DNA of 64,000 nucleotides from Aquabacter sp965279295 (GTDB taxonomy: Bacteria > Pseudomonadota > Alphaproteobacteria > Rhizobiales > Xanthobacteraceae). The stretch's first letter is position 1. Every line of letters starts with the position of its first letter. Shown here piece by piece: positions 34,895 through 44,573 of this stretch. The translations under genes and the position numbers were made by a program. The notes below the pieces were generated by a model, which did no database searches, was not told the origin of the DNA, and worked only from the letters and a program-made list of their open reading frames with translations. The stretch is taken from NCBI GenBank assembly GCA_965279295.1, contig CBDIHQ010000013.1. One strand, 5' to 3'.

Positions 34895-36127
34895 GTGAAG
34901 GCCCTGAATGAAAGTCGCTTTCTGAGCGCGGTCGCTGCCGGCCTCGCGCTCCTCGCCGGTTCGGCGTCCGCTTCCGCCCAGGGCATGAGCGCCGACAAGC
35001 TCGCGATCGGTGCCATCGTCGACATGACCGGCGTCTATTCGCGCCACGGCGGTCCCGGCGTGGTCACCGCAGTGCAGATGGCGGTGGACGATTTCGGCGG
35101 AAGCGTCAACGGCAAGCCGATCAGCGTGGTCTCGGCTGACTATCAGGCCAAGGTGGACGTGACCTCCACCATCGCCCGGCGCTGGATCGACACCGAAAAC
35201 GTCGACATGATTATCGAGTCCACCGATTCCGCTTCCGCCCTGGCGCTGTGGCGCCTTGGTTCGGAAAAAAAGAAGGTGATCATCGGCGCGGGCTCCGCCA
35301 CCACCGCACTCACCAATGACGGCTGCATGCCTTACGGCATTCACTATGTCTACGACACCTACGCGCTCGCCACCGGCACCGGTTCCGCCATCGTTCAGGA
35401 GGGCGGCAAGACCTGGTACTTTATCACCGCCGACTACGCCTTCGGCCATGCGCTCGAAGCCGATACCAGCCGGGTGGTCGAAGCCCTCGGCGGCAAGGTC
35501 ATCGGCCGCTCGCGCGCGCCGCTTGCCACCAGCGACTTCTCCTCATTCCTGCTTCAGGCGCAGTCTTCCAAGGCGCAGGTGATCGGGCTGGCCAACGCTG
35601 GGCTCGACTTCGTCAACTCGGTGAAGCAGGCCTCTGAATTCGGCATCACGCAGGGCGGGCAAAGCCTTGCGGCCATGCTCGTGTTCGACACCGACGTGAA
35701 GGCGTTGGGCCTGAAAGTAGCCCAGGGGCTGAAGTTCACGACCGGCTATTATTGGGACCGGGACGACGCCAGCCGCGCGTTCGGCAAGAAGTATTTCGCC
35801 AAGACCAATGCCATGCCGTCGATGGTCCAGGCCGGCGCCTATTCCGCCACCATGCACTATCTCAATGCGGTGAAGGCGACCGGCACGGATGATGCGGAAG
35901 CGGTCTCCAACTGGATGAAGGCCAACCCCGTCAACGACTTCTTCGCCAAAAACGGCCGCATTCGGCCCGACGGCCGCATGGTTCACGACATGTATCTCGC
36001 GGAAGCCAAGAAGCCTTCGGAATCCACGAGCGACTGGGACCTGATGAAGATCCTGCGCACCATTCCCGGAGACGAGGCCTACAAGCCCCTGAGCCAGTCG
36101 ACCTGTCCGCTGGTGAAGAAGAGCTAA
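34895..36127 (+). CDS. ABC transporter substrate-binding protein, branched-chain amino acid type (Peripla_BP_6), orphan
   Basis: A 410-residue receptor with signal peptide (FLSAVAAGLALLAGSASASA). Its mature part opens with LAIGAIVDMTGVYSRHGGPG, then GKPISVVSADYQAKVD and DMIIESTDSASALA, the Peripla_BP_6 fold used for branched-chain amino acids, amides and short aromatic acids. GTG at 34895 follows GGAGG. The rest of the family normally sits with two Liv-type permeases and two ATPases; none is nearby, so it must share a distant transporter. A sigma-54 promoter lies immediately upstream, suggesting nitrogen- or carbon-source control. Confidence 0.92.
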   Translation: MKALNESRFLSAVAAGLALLAGSASASAQGMSADKLAIGAIVDMTGVYSRHGGPGVVTAVQMAVDDFGGSVNGKPISVVSADYQAKVDVTSTIARRWIDTENVDMIIESTDSASALALWRLGSEKKKVIIGAGSATTALTNDGCMPYGIHYVYDTYALATGTGSAIVQEGGKTWYFITADYAFGHALEADTSRVVEALGGKVIGRSRAPLATSDFSSFLLQAQSSKAQVIGLANAGLDFVNSVKQASEFGITQGGQSLAAMLVFDTDVKALGLKVAQGLKFTTGYYWDRDDASRAFGKKYFAKTNAMPSMVQAGAYSATMHYLNAVKATGTDDAEAVSNWMKANPVNDFFAKNGRIRPDGRMVHDMYLAEAKKPSESTSDWDLMKILRTIPGDEAYKPLSQSTCPLVKKS

Positions 36128-36142
36128 GCCCATCAAAACGGC

Positions 36143-36179
36143 GCGTGTCCGTATCGGCCTGTGAGGCCGTCGGGCACGC
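36143..36179 (+). terminator. Extended hairpin after the receptor gene
   Basis: GCGTGTCCG (36143-36151) pairs with CGGGCACGC (36171-36179; one G-T wobble), with a second inner hairpin CGGCCT-GTG-AGGCCG (36155-36169). It starts 15 bases past the stop; no T tract. Confidence 0.45.
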
Positions 36180-36455
36180 TCCAAACAGCAGCCGAACCTG
36201 CTTCCATTTGCACGCCATCCCAGGATATGACGCTACGTTATTCATGCGGTGCGTCGCCCGCGAACACAGGGTGAGGAATCGCGTGAAGACCGAGTGTGTG
36301 GATACCGGCACTGCCGACGCATCGCGGAAGGTGTGCTGGGCGTGATCGAGGGGGCTCAGCCTCCTCCGAAATCAGCGCCCCATCGCTCCCATCCATCAAC
36401 TGCGTTAGCCGGAAAAACCAAGCCGCATCAAAGTGCGGCATCCTGGAGGAAGAAA
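36180..36455. other. Intergenic region between two orphan receptor genes
   Basis: The bases after the hairpin up to the Bug-type gene hold no supported ORF. The open frame crossing 36249-36455 is in frame with the receptor but has no start signal before 36456. Confidence 0.35.
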
Positions 36456-37442
36456 ATGATCAAAGGGTCGAGCCTGTTCTCGAAAATTTCCGCGTGCCTG
36501 TTTGGGACCACCTTAGCCCTTGGCATCGCCGCCACGGCGCCCGCAAAGGCCGCCGACTTCCCGACCCGCCCCATCCGCATGATCTGCCCCTTCCCGCCGG
36601 GCGCGTCCATCGACGTTCTGGCGCGCGCATATGCCAAGGAAATGAGTGAAACATTGGGCCAGCCGGTGGTGGTGGAAAACCGTCCCGGTGCCAATGGCGT
36701 CCTTGCCTCGACCATGGTCTCCAAAACGCCGGGCGATGGCTACACGCTGCTGTTCACCACCGGCTCCCATGTCTCCAATGCCGCCATGGCAACCACCTTG
36801 CAGTATCAGCCCGTGGAGGACTTCACGCCGATCTTCCTTGCGGCGCAGTCCTATGGGCTCGCGGTAGTCTCAAATAAGTATGGCTCCATGGCTGAGATGG
36901 TCGCCGCCGCGAAGGCCAATCCCGGCAAACTGACCTATGCAACGCTCGGCATCGGCAACGTCACGCATGTGGCGGGCGCACTGTTCGAGAAGATTGCCGG
37001 CATCGACCTGACCGACGTGCCCTACAATTCCCCCACCATCAATACCGACCTGATGGGCGGCCAGGTGGATATGGCCTTCTTATCGACGGTCTCCGCTGTG
37101 CCCTTGGTAAAGACCGGCAAGGTGAAAGCCCTCGCCACCACCGGCACAATGCGCCCGCCCACCCTGCCGGATGTGCCGACGCTGAAGCAGCTCGGCTACA
37201 CGGACTATGACGTCACAGGCTATTTCGCGGTCTTCGGCCCAGCCAAGATGCCGGCGGATATCGTGGCCACGATCTATGCCGCGCTTCGCAAGGCGGGCGA
37301 AGCCAAGGACGTGAAGGCGCTGCTGGCGGAATCCAGCCTCTACCCCGGCGATCTGGACCCGAAGGGCTTCGACAAATATGTGCGCGACGACCTCGCCTAC
37401 CAGACAAAACTGATGAAAGAACTCGGCATTCAGATGCAGTAA
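36456..37442 (+). CDS. Bug-type tripartite tricarboxylate transporter substrate-binding protein, orphan
   Basis: A 328-residue receptor with signal peptide ending in APAKA and the diagnostic opening FPTRPIRMICPFPPGASIDVLAR. The Bug signatures VVENRPGANGVLAS, TPGDGYTLLFTT and LTYATLGIGNVTHVAGALFE follow. Bug proteins bind carboxylates, nicotinate-like compounds and other small acids with ordered water bridges. TctA/TctB membrane partners are not adjacent. The ATG at 36456 has GGAGGA upstream. Confidence 0.93.
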   Translation: MIKGSSLFSKISACLFGTTLALGIAATAPAKAADFPTRPIRMICPFPPGASIDVLARAYAKEMSETLGQPVVVENRPGANGVLASTMVSKTPGDGYTLLFTTGSHVSNAAMATTLQYQPVEDFTPIFLAAQSYGLAVVSNKYGSMAEMVAAAKANPGKLTYATLGIGNVTHVAGALFEKIAGIDLTDVPYNSPTINTDLMGGQVDMAFLSTVSAVPLVKTGKVKALATTGTMRPPTLPDVPTLKQLGYTDYDVTGYFAVFGPAKMPADIVATIYAALRKAGEAKDVKALLAESSLYPGDLDPKGFDKYVRDDLAYQTKLMKELGIQMQ

Positions 37443-37863
37443 GCCGCGCGATCTTGGATGTGACGCTGCTGGGCGCTTTATGCGCCCAGCAGCGTCGATC
37501 AATACGGTCGCCACAGCCTCAACACCCGTTAGCACGGGTCTGTGGGGTGCACGGCGGACGCACTTCTGGCGATCCAAGTCATAAAGCGCACATGCCATGA
37601 CATCGCCGGGCGAGGTCATGGCACTGTAACTGGCTTACCTATCAGTAGGCTTTGATAACTACGCCAGCCGTGAACGATCCTCGGCTGCAAGCGTCACAGA
37701 TGCCTTACAAATCCCTTTGCGGATTGGAATTCCCGCATTCCCGCCTCGACCAAATTCAACGATATCGACCCCATTCAGGCGCAGATCGGCTCCCGTTTGC
37801 TGTATACGGACTTCCCTCCTCACTCCATTCCCTCCCCTTCACTCCATTCCAAGGAGCCGCGCC
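37443..37863. other. Intergenic region with terminator
   Basis: About 420 bases. Its first part holds the strong hairpin at 37463-37497; nothing else gene-like was found. The last 60 bases are pyrimidine-rich (repeated CTCCATTCC) before the HdeA-like gene. Confidence 0.4.
37463..37497 (+). terminator. Very strong hairpin after the Bug-type gene
   Basis: GACGCTGCTGGGCGC and GCGCCCAGCAGCGTC form a perfect 15-bp stem with a 5-base loop (TTTAT), 20 bases after the stop. It has no clear T tract but is the longest perfect hairpin found in the window. Confidence 0.6.
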
Positions 37864-38112
37864 ATGCGCGCAATCCTGTTTGCTGCCGTCTTTTGTCTCA
37901 GCGCCACCGCTGCCATGGCCCAGGTTACCAACCCCGACGCGACCTGCGCCGATTATCTCAAGGCCGCCGCCGCCAGCGGCCCCACGCCGAAGTCCGGCGA
38001 CGCCACAGCCGATAAAATGACTGCCGATATGGATGCCAAGATGAAGGCCTATTGCACGGCCAACCCGAAGGAAAAAGCCATGGATGCGGCCATGAAAGTG
38101 ATGAGCCAGTGA
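37864..38112 (+). CDS. Small periplasmic HdeA/HdeB-like protein
   Basis: An 82-residue product with signal peptide MRAILFAAVFCLSATAAMAQ and a mature part of about 60 residues. The mature part has two cysteines placed as in HdeA-type acid chaperones (TCADYLK ... AYCTANP) and ends in a lysine/methionine-rich amphipathic helix. HdeA/HdeB protect periplasmic proteins at low pH. Function here is inferred from the fold pattern and size, not from close identity. AAGGAG precedes the ATG, and a terminator follows. Confidence 0.65.
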   Translation: MRAILFAAVFCLSATAAMAQVTNPDATCADYLKAAAASGPTPKSGDATADKMTADMDAKMKAYCTANPKEKAMDAAMKVMSQ

Positions 38113-38116
38113 CCAA

Positions 38117-38149
38117 GCCGGCCCTGGCGGAGCAACCGCCGGGGCCGGC
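38117..38149 (+). terminator. Terminator hairpin after the HdeA-like gene
   Basis: GCCGGCCCTGGCGG (38117-38130) pairs with CCGCCGGGGCCGGC (38136-38149) with one T-G pair and a 5-base loop, followed by CCTTTC. Begins 5 bases after the stop codon. Confidence 0.6.
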
Positions 38150-38304
38150 CCTTTCGCCGCTGATGTGCATCGCAGCGCCTCGGTACGCGGATCAGGCCCC
38201 TCTGAAGCTCAAACAGCCGACGCTTCGCGAATAGCTGTTATGCACTCCACGGCCCCGTAAGGCGCCTCTAGCATCCCTCTCGATCAAGGGAGGGCCGGAC
38301 GGCC

Positions 38305-40365
38305 ATGGGCTACAGAGTTGGAGTGGATATCGGCGGCTCGTTCACCGATTTCGCCATTCTCGACGAGCATTCGCTGGAAGTGAAGACGCTCAAGGTCCTG
38401 TCTCGGCCCGACCAGCCTGGACAGGAAGTCATCACCGGCATTCTTGCCATCCGCGATCGCTACGGCATTGAACCGTCTGACGTGACGTATTTCACCCATG
38501 GGACCACCGTAGGCGTCAACACGGTCATCCAGCGCAAGGGCCTGAAGCTCGCTCTCTTCACGACGGATCAGTTTTCGGATGTGCTCGAACTCGGCCGTCT
38601 GAAGCTGCCAAGCATGTACGACCTGCTCTCCAAGCGCCCGGAACCGCTCATCGCGCGGGAACGCGTGTTCGGCATTCGCGAACGACTGGATTCATCCGGC
38701 GCGGTCGATGTCGCATTGGACCGGGCAAGCGTGGAGGCCGCGATCGACGGGGCTCTGGCGCGTGGCGCCGAGGGTATCGTCATCGCCTTCTTGAACGCCT
38801 ACCGCAATCCGGTCCATGAACTTGCCGCCAAGCGTATCGTCGAAGAGCGCGCGCCGGGATTGCCGGTGTTCTCCTCCGCCGAGGTCTGGCCGATCATCCG
38901 CGAATTCGAGCGCACCAACACTGCGACCATTGGCGGATATGTGCAGCCTCGGGTCGCTCACTATCTGAGCGAACTGCAAAAGGCCTTGGCCGACGTCGGT
39001 GTGGCAGGAGAGGCACGGCTCACGAAGTCCAATGGCGGCGTCATGTCGGCCGAGCAGGGCAAACGCGAGTGCGTGCAGATGATCCTGTCCGGCACGGCGG
39101 CCGGCGTCATGGGTGCCGCTTACGTTTGCAGCATGACCGGCATCGCCGAATGCATGAGCCTCGACGTTGGGGGAACGTCGGCGGACGTTGCCTTCGTTCT
39201 TGATGGGCAACCCCAATATGGCATCGGCGAGTTTGTTGGCGAGCACCAGATCTTCATCCCCTCGGTGTCTGTGACATCGATCGGCGAAGGGGGAGGCTCA
39301 ATCGCATGGGTGGATAGGCTCGGCGTGCTCAAGGTCGGGCCGGAAAGCGCGGGGTCCACTCCGGGGCCAGCCTGCTACGGACGCGGGGGTCTGCGCCCAA
39401 CCATCACGGATGCTTTCGCGGTGTGCGGGATCATCGGACGCGACACGCTCGGCTACAACGCCATATCCGTGGACCGCGACAAAGCACGCACAGCCATGGC
39501 GCCGTTGGCCCTGTCCATCGGCAAGAGCGTGGAGGCAACGGCGGAGGCTATCATAGATGTCGCCATCTCCGGCATGAATGCCGACGTGGCGGCGCTGATG
39601 ACACGTTTCGGCGGAGATCCCCGGAGCATGACCATGCTGGCGTTCGGCGGCGCGGGTCCCATGATGGGATGCCTGCTGGCGCGAGAACTCGACATGGCGG
39701 AAACGTTGGTGCCCATCGTGCCCGGCGTGCTCTCCGCGCTCGGCGGCCTCATCGCCGATCTCAAGAACGACTTCATCCGCTCGGTCTTCGTGGACCTGGA
39801 TTTGCCCGCACTCTCGATCGTGCAGCGCGAGGCGCAAGAGCTGGGCGTTCGGGCACGCAGTTGGCTTATCGATGAGCAGGCGTATCAGGGTCCTTACGTG
39901 ATCACCCTATCCGCCGATATGCGTTATCGCGGCCAATCCTTCGAGGTGGAGACCGTGCTGGACGAGAAAGCGATAGCGGCAGGCGATACGGTGGCCATCG
40001 CCGAGGCGTTCCACAGTACCCACGAACGTCATTACGGCCACGCTGATCGCAAAGCTCCGGTCCAGATCGTCAACCTTCGCCTCACCATTACGGGCCGGAC
40101 GCCGAAACCATCGCTGCCGCGACTTCCCGAGGGCTCCGGAGAGGCCGTGCCGGCCGATGAGGTGGAGGCGTGGGTCGAGGGCGCCTGGCGTTCGGTGCAC
40201 CTGTTTCGCCGCAAAGCCCTCTTGGCGGGCCAGCACTTCTCCGGACCGGCCATTGTTTCGCAAGATGACACCACTGTTTACGTGCCGCCAGAAACATACG
40301 TGCGGATCGATGAGTTCGGAAATTTACGTATCCGCAGATCTGGTCATGGAGATGGGGCACAATGA
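38305..40365 (+). CDS. Hydantoinase/oxoprolinase family protein, HyuA-type subunit
   Basis: A 686-residue protein of the N-methylhydantoinase A / 5-oxoprolinase / acetone carboxylase family. The actin-like ATPase fold is visible at the start (GVDIGGSFTDFAILDE), in THGTTVGVNTVIQRKG, in MSLDVGGTSADVAFV and in the C-terminal MTMLAFGGAGPM. This subunit uses ATP to activate the substrate and acts with the HyuB subunit encoded next (4-base overlap). Known substrates are cyclic amides such as hydantoins and 5-oxoproline, or ketones in the carboxylase branch. The choice cannot be made from sequence. Confidence 0.92.
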   Translation: MGYRVGVDIGGSFTDFAILDEHSLEVKTLKVLSRPDQPGQEVITGILAIRDRYGIEPSDVTYFTHGTTVGVNTVIQRKGLKLALFTTDQFSDVLELGRLKLPSMYDLLSKRPEPLIARERVFGIRERLDSSGAVDVALDRASVEAAIDGALARGAEGIVIAFLNAYRNPVHELAAKRIVEERAPGLPVFSSAEVWPIIREFERTNTATIGGYVQPRVAHYLSELQKALADVGVAGEARLTKSNGGVMSAEQGKRECVQMILSGTAAGVMGAAYVCSMTGIAECMSLDVGGTSADVAFVLDGQPQYGIGEFVGEHQIFIPSVSVTSIGEGGGSIAWVDRLGVLKVGPESAGSTPGPACYGRGGLRPTITDAFAVCGIIGRDTLGYNAISVDRDKARTAMAPLALSIGKSVEATAEAIIDVAISGMNADVAALMTRFGGDPRSMTMLAFGGAGPMMGCLLARELDMAETLVPIVPGVLSALGGLIADLKNDFIRSVFVDLDLPALSIVQREAQELGVRARSWLIDEQAYQGPYVITLSADMRYRGQSFEVETVLDEKAIAAGDTVAIAEAFHSTHERHYGHADRKAPVQIVNLRLTITGRTPKPSLPRLPEGSGEAVPADEVEAWVEGAWRSVHLFRRKALLAGQHFSGPAIVSQDDTTVYVPPETYVRIDEFGNLRIRRSGHGDGAQ

Positions 40366-42362
40366 TCGACCGTTCGATCCTGCAGATCTTTGCGAATTAT
40401 TGCGCGTCTGCAACTGAAATCATGGCGCATGCGCTGATGCGCGCCGCGCATTCGTCTTTCGTGAAGGAGACCGAAGACTTCACGACCCAATTGGTGACCC
40501 CCGCCGGCCAGACCTTCGCCTCCCCCAAGACGCTCGGCGCCAATTGGTTCACCGGCCTGGATTACGGCGCCGTCATCGGCATGATTGCGGATTATCGGGA
40601 GGGCGACATCTGCGCCACGTCCGACCCCTATAGCGGCTTTCTCGCCACCCATGCCCCCGACCTCCATGTCTGGAAGCCGATTTTCCATGAGGGAGAAATC
40701 GTCTGCTTCGTCGCCTGCCATGTCCATCACACGGATGTCGGCGGCGCGGTGCCGGCTTCGCTTTCTCGCGCGCTGACCGAGGTGCACCAGGAGGGTCTGC
40801 GCATCCCGCCCATGAAGATCGTTGAAGGCGGCGCGTTTGACGAGAAGGTCATCGCCATCATCCGGTCGAACGTGCGCATGCCGGATCAGAACTGGGGCGA
40901 TCTCAACGCCCAGATCGCCGCCGTGAACACCGGCGAGCGCAAGGTGCGCGAGATGATCCGCCGGTTCGGGATCGAGGTCTTCCGCGAAGGCCAGCTTGCC
41001 TTGCTTGACTATGCCGAGCAGCAGGCGCGAACCCTGGTGCGCAAGATTCCTGACGGTTCGTATTTCTTCTCCGACTATTCCGACGAGGATTCGGTTGGCG
41101 GCTTCCCCTGCCGCGTGGCGGTGACTGTGACGGTAGCAGGCGATGCGATCGTCATGGACTTTACCGGGTCCGATCCGCAGCTCTCCTCTGCGCTAAACAT
41201 GCCGACCGGGGGTCATGAACAGCACGCCCTCGTCACCATCGCCCTCATCCTGACCCTGGCGACGCTGGACCCTCATTTGGTCCTCAATGCGGGGACCGCC
41301 CGCGTTGCCCGCGCCATCCTGCCGCCCGGAACGGTGATGAATGCGCAGGCGCCGGCGGCCGTGGGCATGCGCTCGCTTACGGTGGCCGTGTCCCAGCTTG
41401 CCCTTCTGGGCGCCTTTCAGCAGGCCCTTCCCGGCATCATGCCCGCCGGCCCGGCGGGTGGTGCGTCCATGATGAATGTGAAGACCAGCGACAGGCAGGG
41501 CCGCACCATCATGGCGTCCATCGGCCCGATCAGCGGCGGCGGGGGTGGCTCCCCCCTGGCGGACGGGGCGGAGGGAGCCGGCGGCAATCGTTCGTTCCTC
41601 AAGAACACCCCCGTGGAAATCATCGAGGCGGAAGTGCCCATCAAGGTCTTGCGCTACGGGCTGGTGCCGGATTCCGGCGGGGCGGGAACCTGGCGCGGCG
41701 GCTCCGCCATGGTGATGGAATTTCAGGTTTTCTCACCCAATTCCATGGTCACCGCGCGCAACCGCAACCGGACGCGGTTCGCCTCATGGGGGGTAGAGGG
41801 CGGAAAGGCCGGCGGAAACTCCAGATTTCTGCGCAACCCCGGCACGAACCGGGAAGTCGATCTCGGGAACATGGACGTCGTCCACTGCGAACCCGGCGAT
41901 ATCCTGCGCATTATCGGCCCCGGCGGCGGCGGACATGGCGACCCCTTCCTGCGCCCGACGGACCGCGTGTTGAACGATGTCAGCGCCGGCTTTGTCTCGC
42001 GGGAGGCGGCCGAGCGGCTTTACGGCGTGGTGATCTCGGAGGATCTCCTGATCGATGCGCAGGAGACCGCCCGCCTTCGCGAGGCGCCCCGTCAACTGGA
42101 CACGCATTCTTTCGACTTCGGCACGGCACGGGAAGAGTTTGAGCAGGTCTGGACCCGCCAACGCTATGACCGTCTCACGGTCATCCTCGCTTCCATCCCC
42201 GTCAACTGGCGACACCATGTCAAGAATTGCATCTTTCGCGCGATTGGGGATGTACCGGGTGATGGTGAGGCAGACGCCGTGGACGAGGCATTCGCCGTCA
42301 TTGTCGCGCAGCACCCGGAACTTGGCTCTCTGGCGCAAGATAGGTGCTCCGATGCAGCCTGA
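40362..42362 (+). CDS. Hydantoinase/oxoprolinase family protein, HyuB-type subunit
   Basis: A 666-residue partner of HyuA. Family motifs are AHSSFVKETEDFTTQLVTP (DFS-like region), GDICATSDPYSGFLATHAPD, VACHVHHTDVGGAVPAS with HVHHTD as a conserved metal-site-like stretch, and GGEDGG-like ISGGGGGSP. HyuB carries the ring-opening or carboxylation active site. The two genes overlap by 4 bases and precede a LysR regulator and an importer, so the compound is probably imported and then opened by ATP-dependent hydrolysis. Confidence 0.92.
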   Translation: MIDRSILQIFANYCASATEIMAHALMRAAHSSFVKETEDFTTQLVTPAGQTFASPKTLGANWFTGLDYGAVIGMIADYREGDICATSDPYSGFLATHAPDLHVWKPIFHEGEIVCFVACHVHHTDVGGAVPASLSRALTEVHQEGLRIPPMKIVEGGAFDEKVIAIIRSNVRMPDQNWGDLNAQIAAVNTGERKVREMIRRFGIEVFREGQLALLDYAEQQARTLVRKIPDGSYFFSDYSDEDSVGGFPCRVAVTVTVAGDAIVMDFTGSDPQLSSALNMPTGGHEQHALVTIALILTLATLDPHLVLNAGTARVARAILPPGTVMNAQAPAAVGMRSLTVAVSQLALLGAFQQALPGIMPAGPAGGASMMNVKTSDRQGRTIMASIGPISGGGGGSPLADGAEGAGGNRSFLKNTPVEIIEAEVPIKVLRYGLVPDSGGAGTWRGGSAMVMEFQVFSPNSMVTARNRNRTRFASWGVEGGKAGGNSRFLRNPGTNREVDLGNMDVVHCEPGDILRIIGPGGGGHGDPFLRPTDRVLNDVSAGFVSREAAERLYGVVISEDLLIDAQETARLREAPRQLDTHSFDFGTAREEFEQVWTRQRYDRLTVILASIPVNWRHHVKNCIFRAIGDVPGDGEADAVDEAFAVIVAQHPELGSLAQDRCSDAA

Positions 42363-42448
42363 TCATACATTGGAGATATATAGGAGGGAGCCGGCACGGA
42401 CCCGGCGCGTGCCTCAGTGTGGCACAGCTCTGCAGGAGACGAGTTCTC

Positions 42449-43366
42449 ATGAACACCCGCACCCTGGCGCAGTTCCTCAAGGTGGTGGAGCTACGCAGCC
42501 TGTCAAAGGCGGCGGTGGTACTGGGTGTCAGCCAGCCGGCGCTCAGCCGCGCCATACGGGAGTTGGAATCCGATTTGGGCGTCGCCCTGTTCTATCGCGA
42601 CGGCCGTGGTGTACGGGTGACGCCGGAAGGCCGGCGCTTTCGGATGTGGGCGCGGGCACTGGAAGACCAGATTGCGCAGATGCGTGTCGACGTGGGGCGC
42701 GGCGAGCAGGGACAAGTGCAGCGGGCCATCATCGGCGTGCTGCCCTCCATCGCCCGCTTCCTGGCGCTGCCGCTGACGCAAAGCCTGCGCAAGGCCTATC
42801 CGCAGGCGGAGCTGCGCATCGTCGAGGGTGCGAGCGCGCATCTCGTGGAATGGCTGGCGGACGGACGCATCGATTTTGCGCTGCTGTTCGACACGCCCGT
42901 GGTGCGGCGTTTCAATCCGGAGCCCATCATGGCGCACCCGCTCTATTTCGTGGGTGCGGCCTCACATGGCAGCATGCCGCCAGAGGTTCCTTTTGCCAGC
43001 CTCGCCGACAAGCCGCTGGTTCTTTCCAGCCGACAGTTGGGCAACCGGCGAGAAATCGAAGCCATAGCGCAGCGCCAGTCGGTGTCGTTGCAGGTGGTGA
43101 TCGAGGCGGACAGCCTCACCTCGCTGATCCAGCTCGTCGCGACGGGTCAGGCCTTCTCCATTCTCCCGATCTTTGCGATCCACGAGGAAATTCGCGCGGG
43201 GCGCCTGGTGGCCTCGCCACTGGTCAATCCCAGCATCGACCGCACGCTCGTTCTGGCCATGCAGCATTCCAATGTGCCGATCGCCGGGGCTCTCGAATTC
43301 GTCCGCGATATCAAAATACGCCTCAAGGCACTGGATCCTGGCGCGGCGGTGCGCAAGCACGCCTGA
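42449..43366 (+). CDS. LysR family transcriptional regulator
   Basis: A 305-residue LTTR: winged HTH (TLAQFLKVVELRSLSKAAVV, then QPALSRAIRELESDLGVALF) followed by a two-lobed effector domain (GVLPSIARFLALPLTQSLR). The ATG at 42449 follows CAGGAGA. It lies between the HyuAB pair and the Pot-type importer, in the same direction, so it is likely the local activator responding to a pathway intermediate. T-N11-A sites were not located with confidence. Confidence 0.92.
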   Translation: MNTRTLAQFLKVVELRSLSKAAVVLGVSQPALSRAIRELESDLGVALFYRDGRGVRVTPEGRRFRMWARALEDQIAQMRVDVGRGEQGQVQRAIIGVLPSIARFLALPLTQSLRKAYPQAELRIVEGASAHLVEWLADGRIDFALLFDTPVVRRFNPEPIMAHPLYFVGAASHGSMPPEVPFASLADKPLVLSSRQLGNRREIEAIAQRQSVSLQVVIEADSLTSLIQLVATGQAFSILPIFAIHEEIRAGRLVASPLVNPSIDRTLVLAMQHSNVPIAGALEFVRDIKIRLKALDPGAAVRKHA

Positions 43367-43406
43367 GATCGAATGGCCGGCGCCCGGCGGACGGGGGGCG
43401 CGCATC

Positions 43407-44573
43407 ATGACCGACGCAGGAACCCTTCTGAAGAACGCTCTATCGCGCTCATTTGCGCCGGCCCGGCGGGTTAACACGTCGGAAGGCCCGGTGTCCGTGA
43501 CCCTCGAAGACGTCAGCAAGAGCTATGGTGACACGACGGCACTCAAGCCGCTGAGCCTTGCCGTACACGCCGGTGAGTTGGTCTCCCTTCTCGGCCCCTC
43601 GGGCTGCGGCAAGACCACCACGCTACGCATCCTCGCCGGCTTCATCCGTCCCGACACCGGTCGCGTGCTGCTCGGCGCGCGGGACGTGACCGAGGTGGCA
43701 CCGAACCAGCGGGGCCTCGGCATGGTGTTCCAGGCCTACAGCTTGTTTCCGCACATGAGCGTCGCCGAGAACGTGGCATTCGGCCTGAAAATCCGCGGGA
43801 TCAGCCGAGCGGAGCGGACCGCGCGTGTCCGCGAAGCTCTCGAGACCGTGCGCCTTGGAACCTATGGCGATCGCATGCCCCAGGCGCTGTCCGGCGGCCA
43901 GCAGCAGCGCGTCGCCCTCGCCCGTGCCCTCATCACCCGCCCGGCGGTGCTGCTGCTCGATGAGCCGCTGGGCGCGCTGGACAAGAACCTGCGCGAGCGG
44001 ATGCAGTTCGAAATTCGGGACCTTCAGCGGCGCCTCGGCATCACCACCGTCCTCGTGACGCATGACCAGGAGGAGGCGATGATCATGAGCGATCGCGTCG
44101 CCGTCATGTCTGAGGGGGCGCTGGTCCAGATCGGTTCACCCACCGAGGTCTATCTACGGCCGCGCACCCGTTTTGTCTCGGAGTTCCTTGGAACCTCGAA
44201 CCTGTTTCAGGCCATCGTCGCGGGTGAAGCCACGGGCGGCTCCGTTCCGCTTCGCATCGCAGGCGCCACCGCAATTCTGCCGGCGGAGCTGCCGATACGA
44301 CCCACCGAAATGGGGGCACAGGTGACGGTGGCGCTGCGGCCGGAAAAGCTGCTCATCGAGGCCCCCGGTGGCCTCGGCGTCGATGCCCAAGTGAAAAGCA
44401 TCGCCTTTCGGGGCAGCTATTATGTTTACGAACTCGACGTGCTCGGGCGTCCCGATCCCCTGATGGCGATCCGCCAGACACCGCTTGAGGTCGCGCTGCC
44501 TGGTTCCCAGGTAACCGTACGCTGGGATGAGGGCGCGGTAATCCTAGAAGATGACGCGGAGGTGGCGCGATGA
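43407..44573 (+). CDS. ABC transporter ATP-binding protein (PotA-like)
   Basis: A 388-residue ATPase with an N-terminal extension of about 30 residues, Walker A GPSGCGKTT, Q-loop VFQAYSLFPHMSV, signature LSGGQQQR, Walker B LLLDEP, VTHDQEEA and a C-terminal TOBE domain. It starts the second Pot-like importer of the window and overlaps the permease gene by 4 bases. The start at 43407 is the first with an SD-like GGGGGG stretch; the frame upstream is noise over the LysR gene. Confidence 0.93.
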   Translation: MTDAGTLLKNALSRSFAPARRVNTSEGPVSVTLEDVSKSYGDTTALKPLSLAVHAGELVSLLGPSGCGKTTTLRILAGFIRPDTGRVLLGARDVTEVAPNQRGLGMVFQAYSLFPHMSVAENVAFGLKIRGISRAERTARVREALETVRLGTYGDRMPQALSGGQQQRVALARALITRPAVLLLDEPLGALDKNLRERMQFEIRDLQRRLGITTVLVTHDQEEAMIMSDRVAVMSEGALVQIGSPTEVYLRPRTRFVSEFLGTSNLFQAIVAGEATGGSVPLRIAGATAILPAELPIRPTEMGAQVTVALRPEKLLIEAPGGLGVDAQVKSIAFRGSYYVYELDVLGRPDPLMAIRQTPLEVALPGSQVTVRWDEGAVILEDDAEVAR

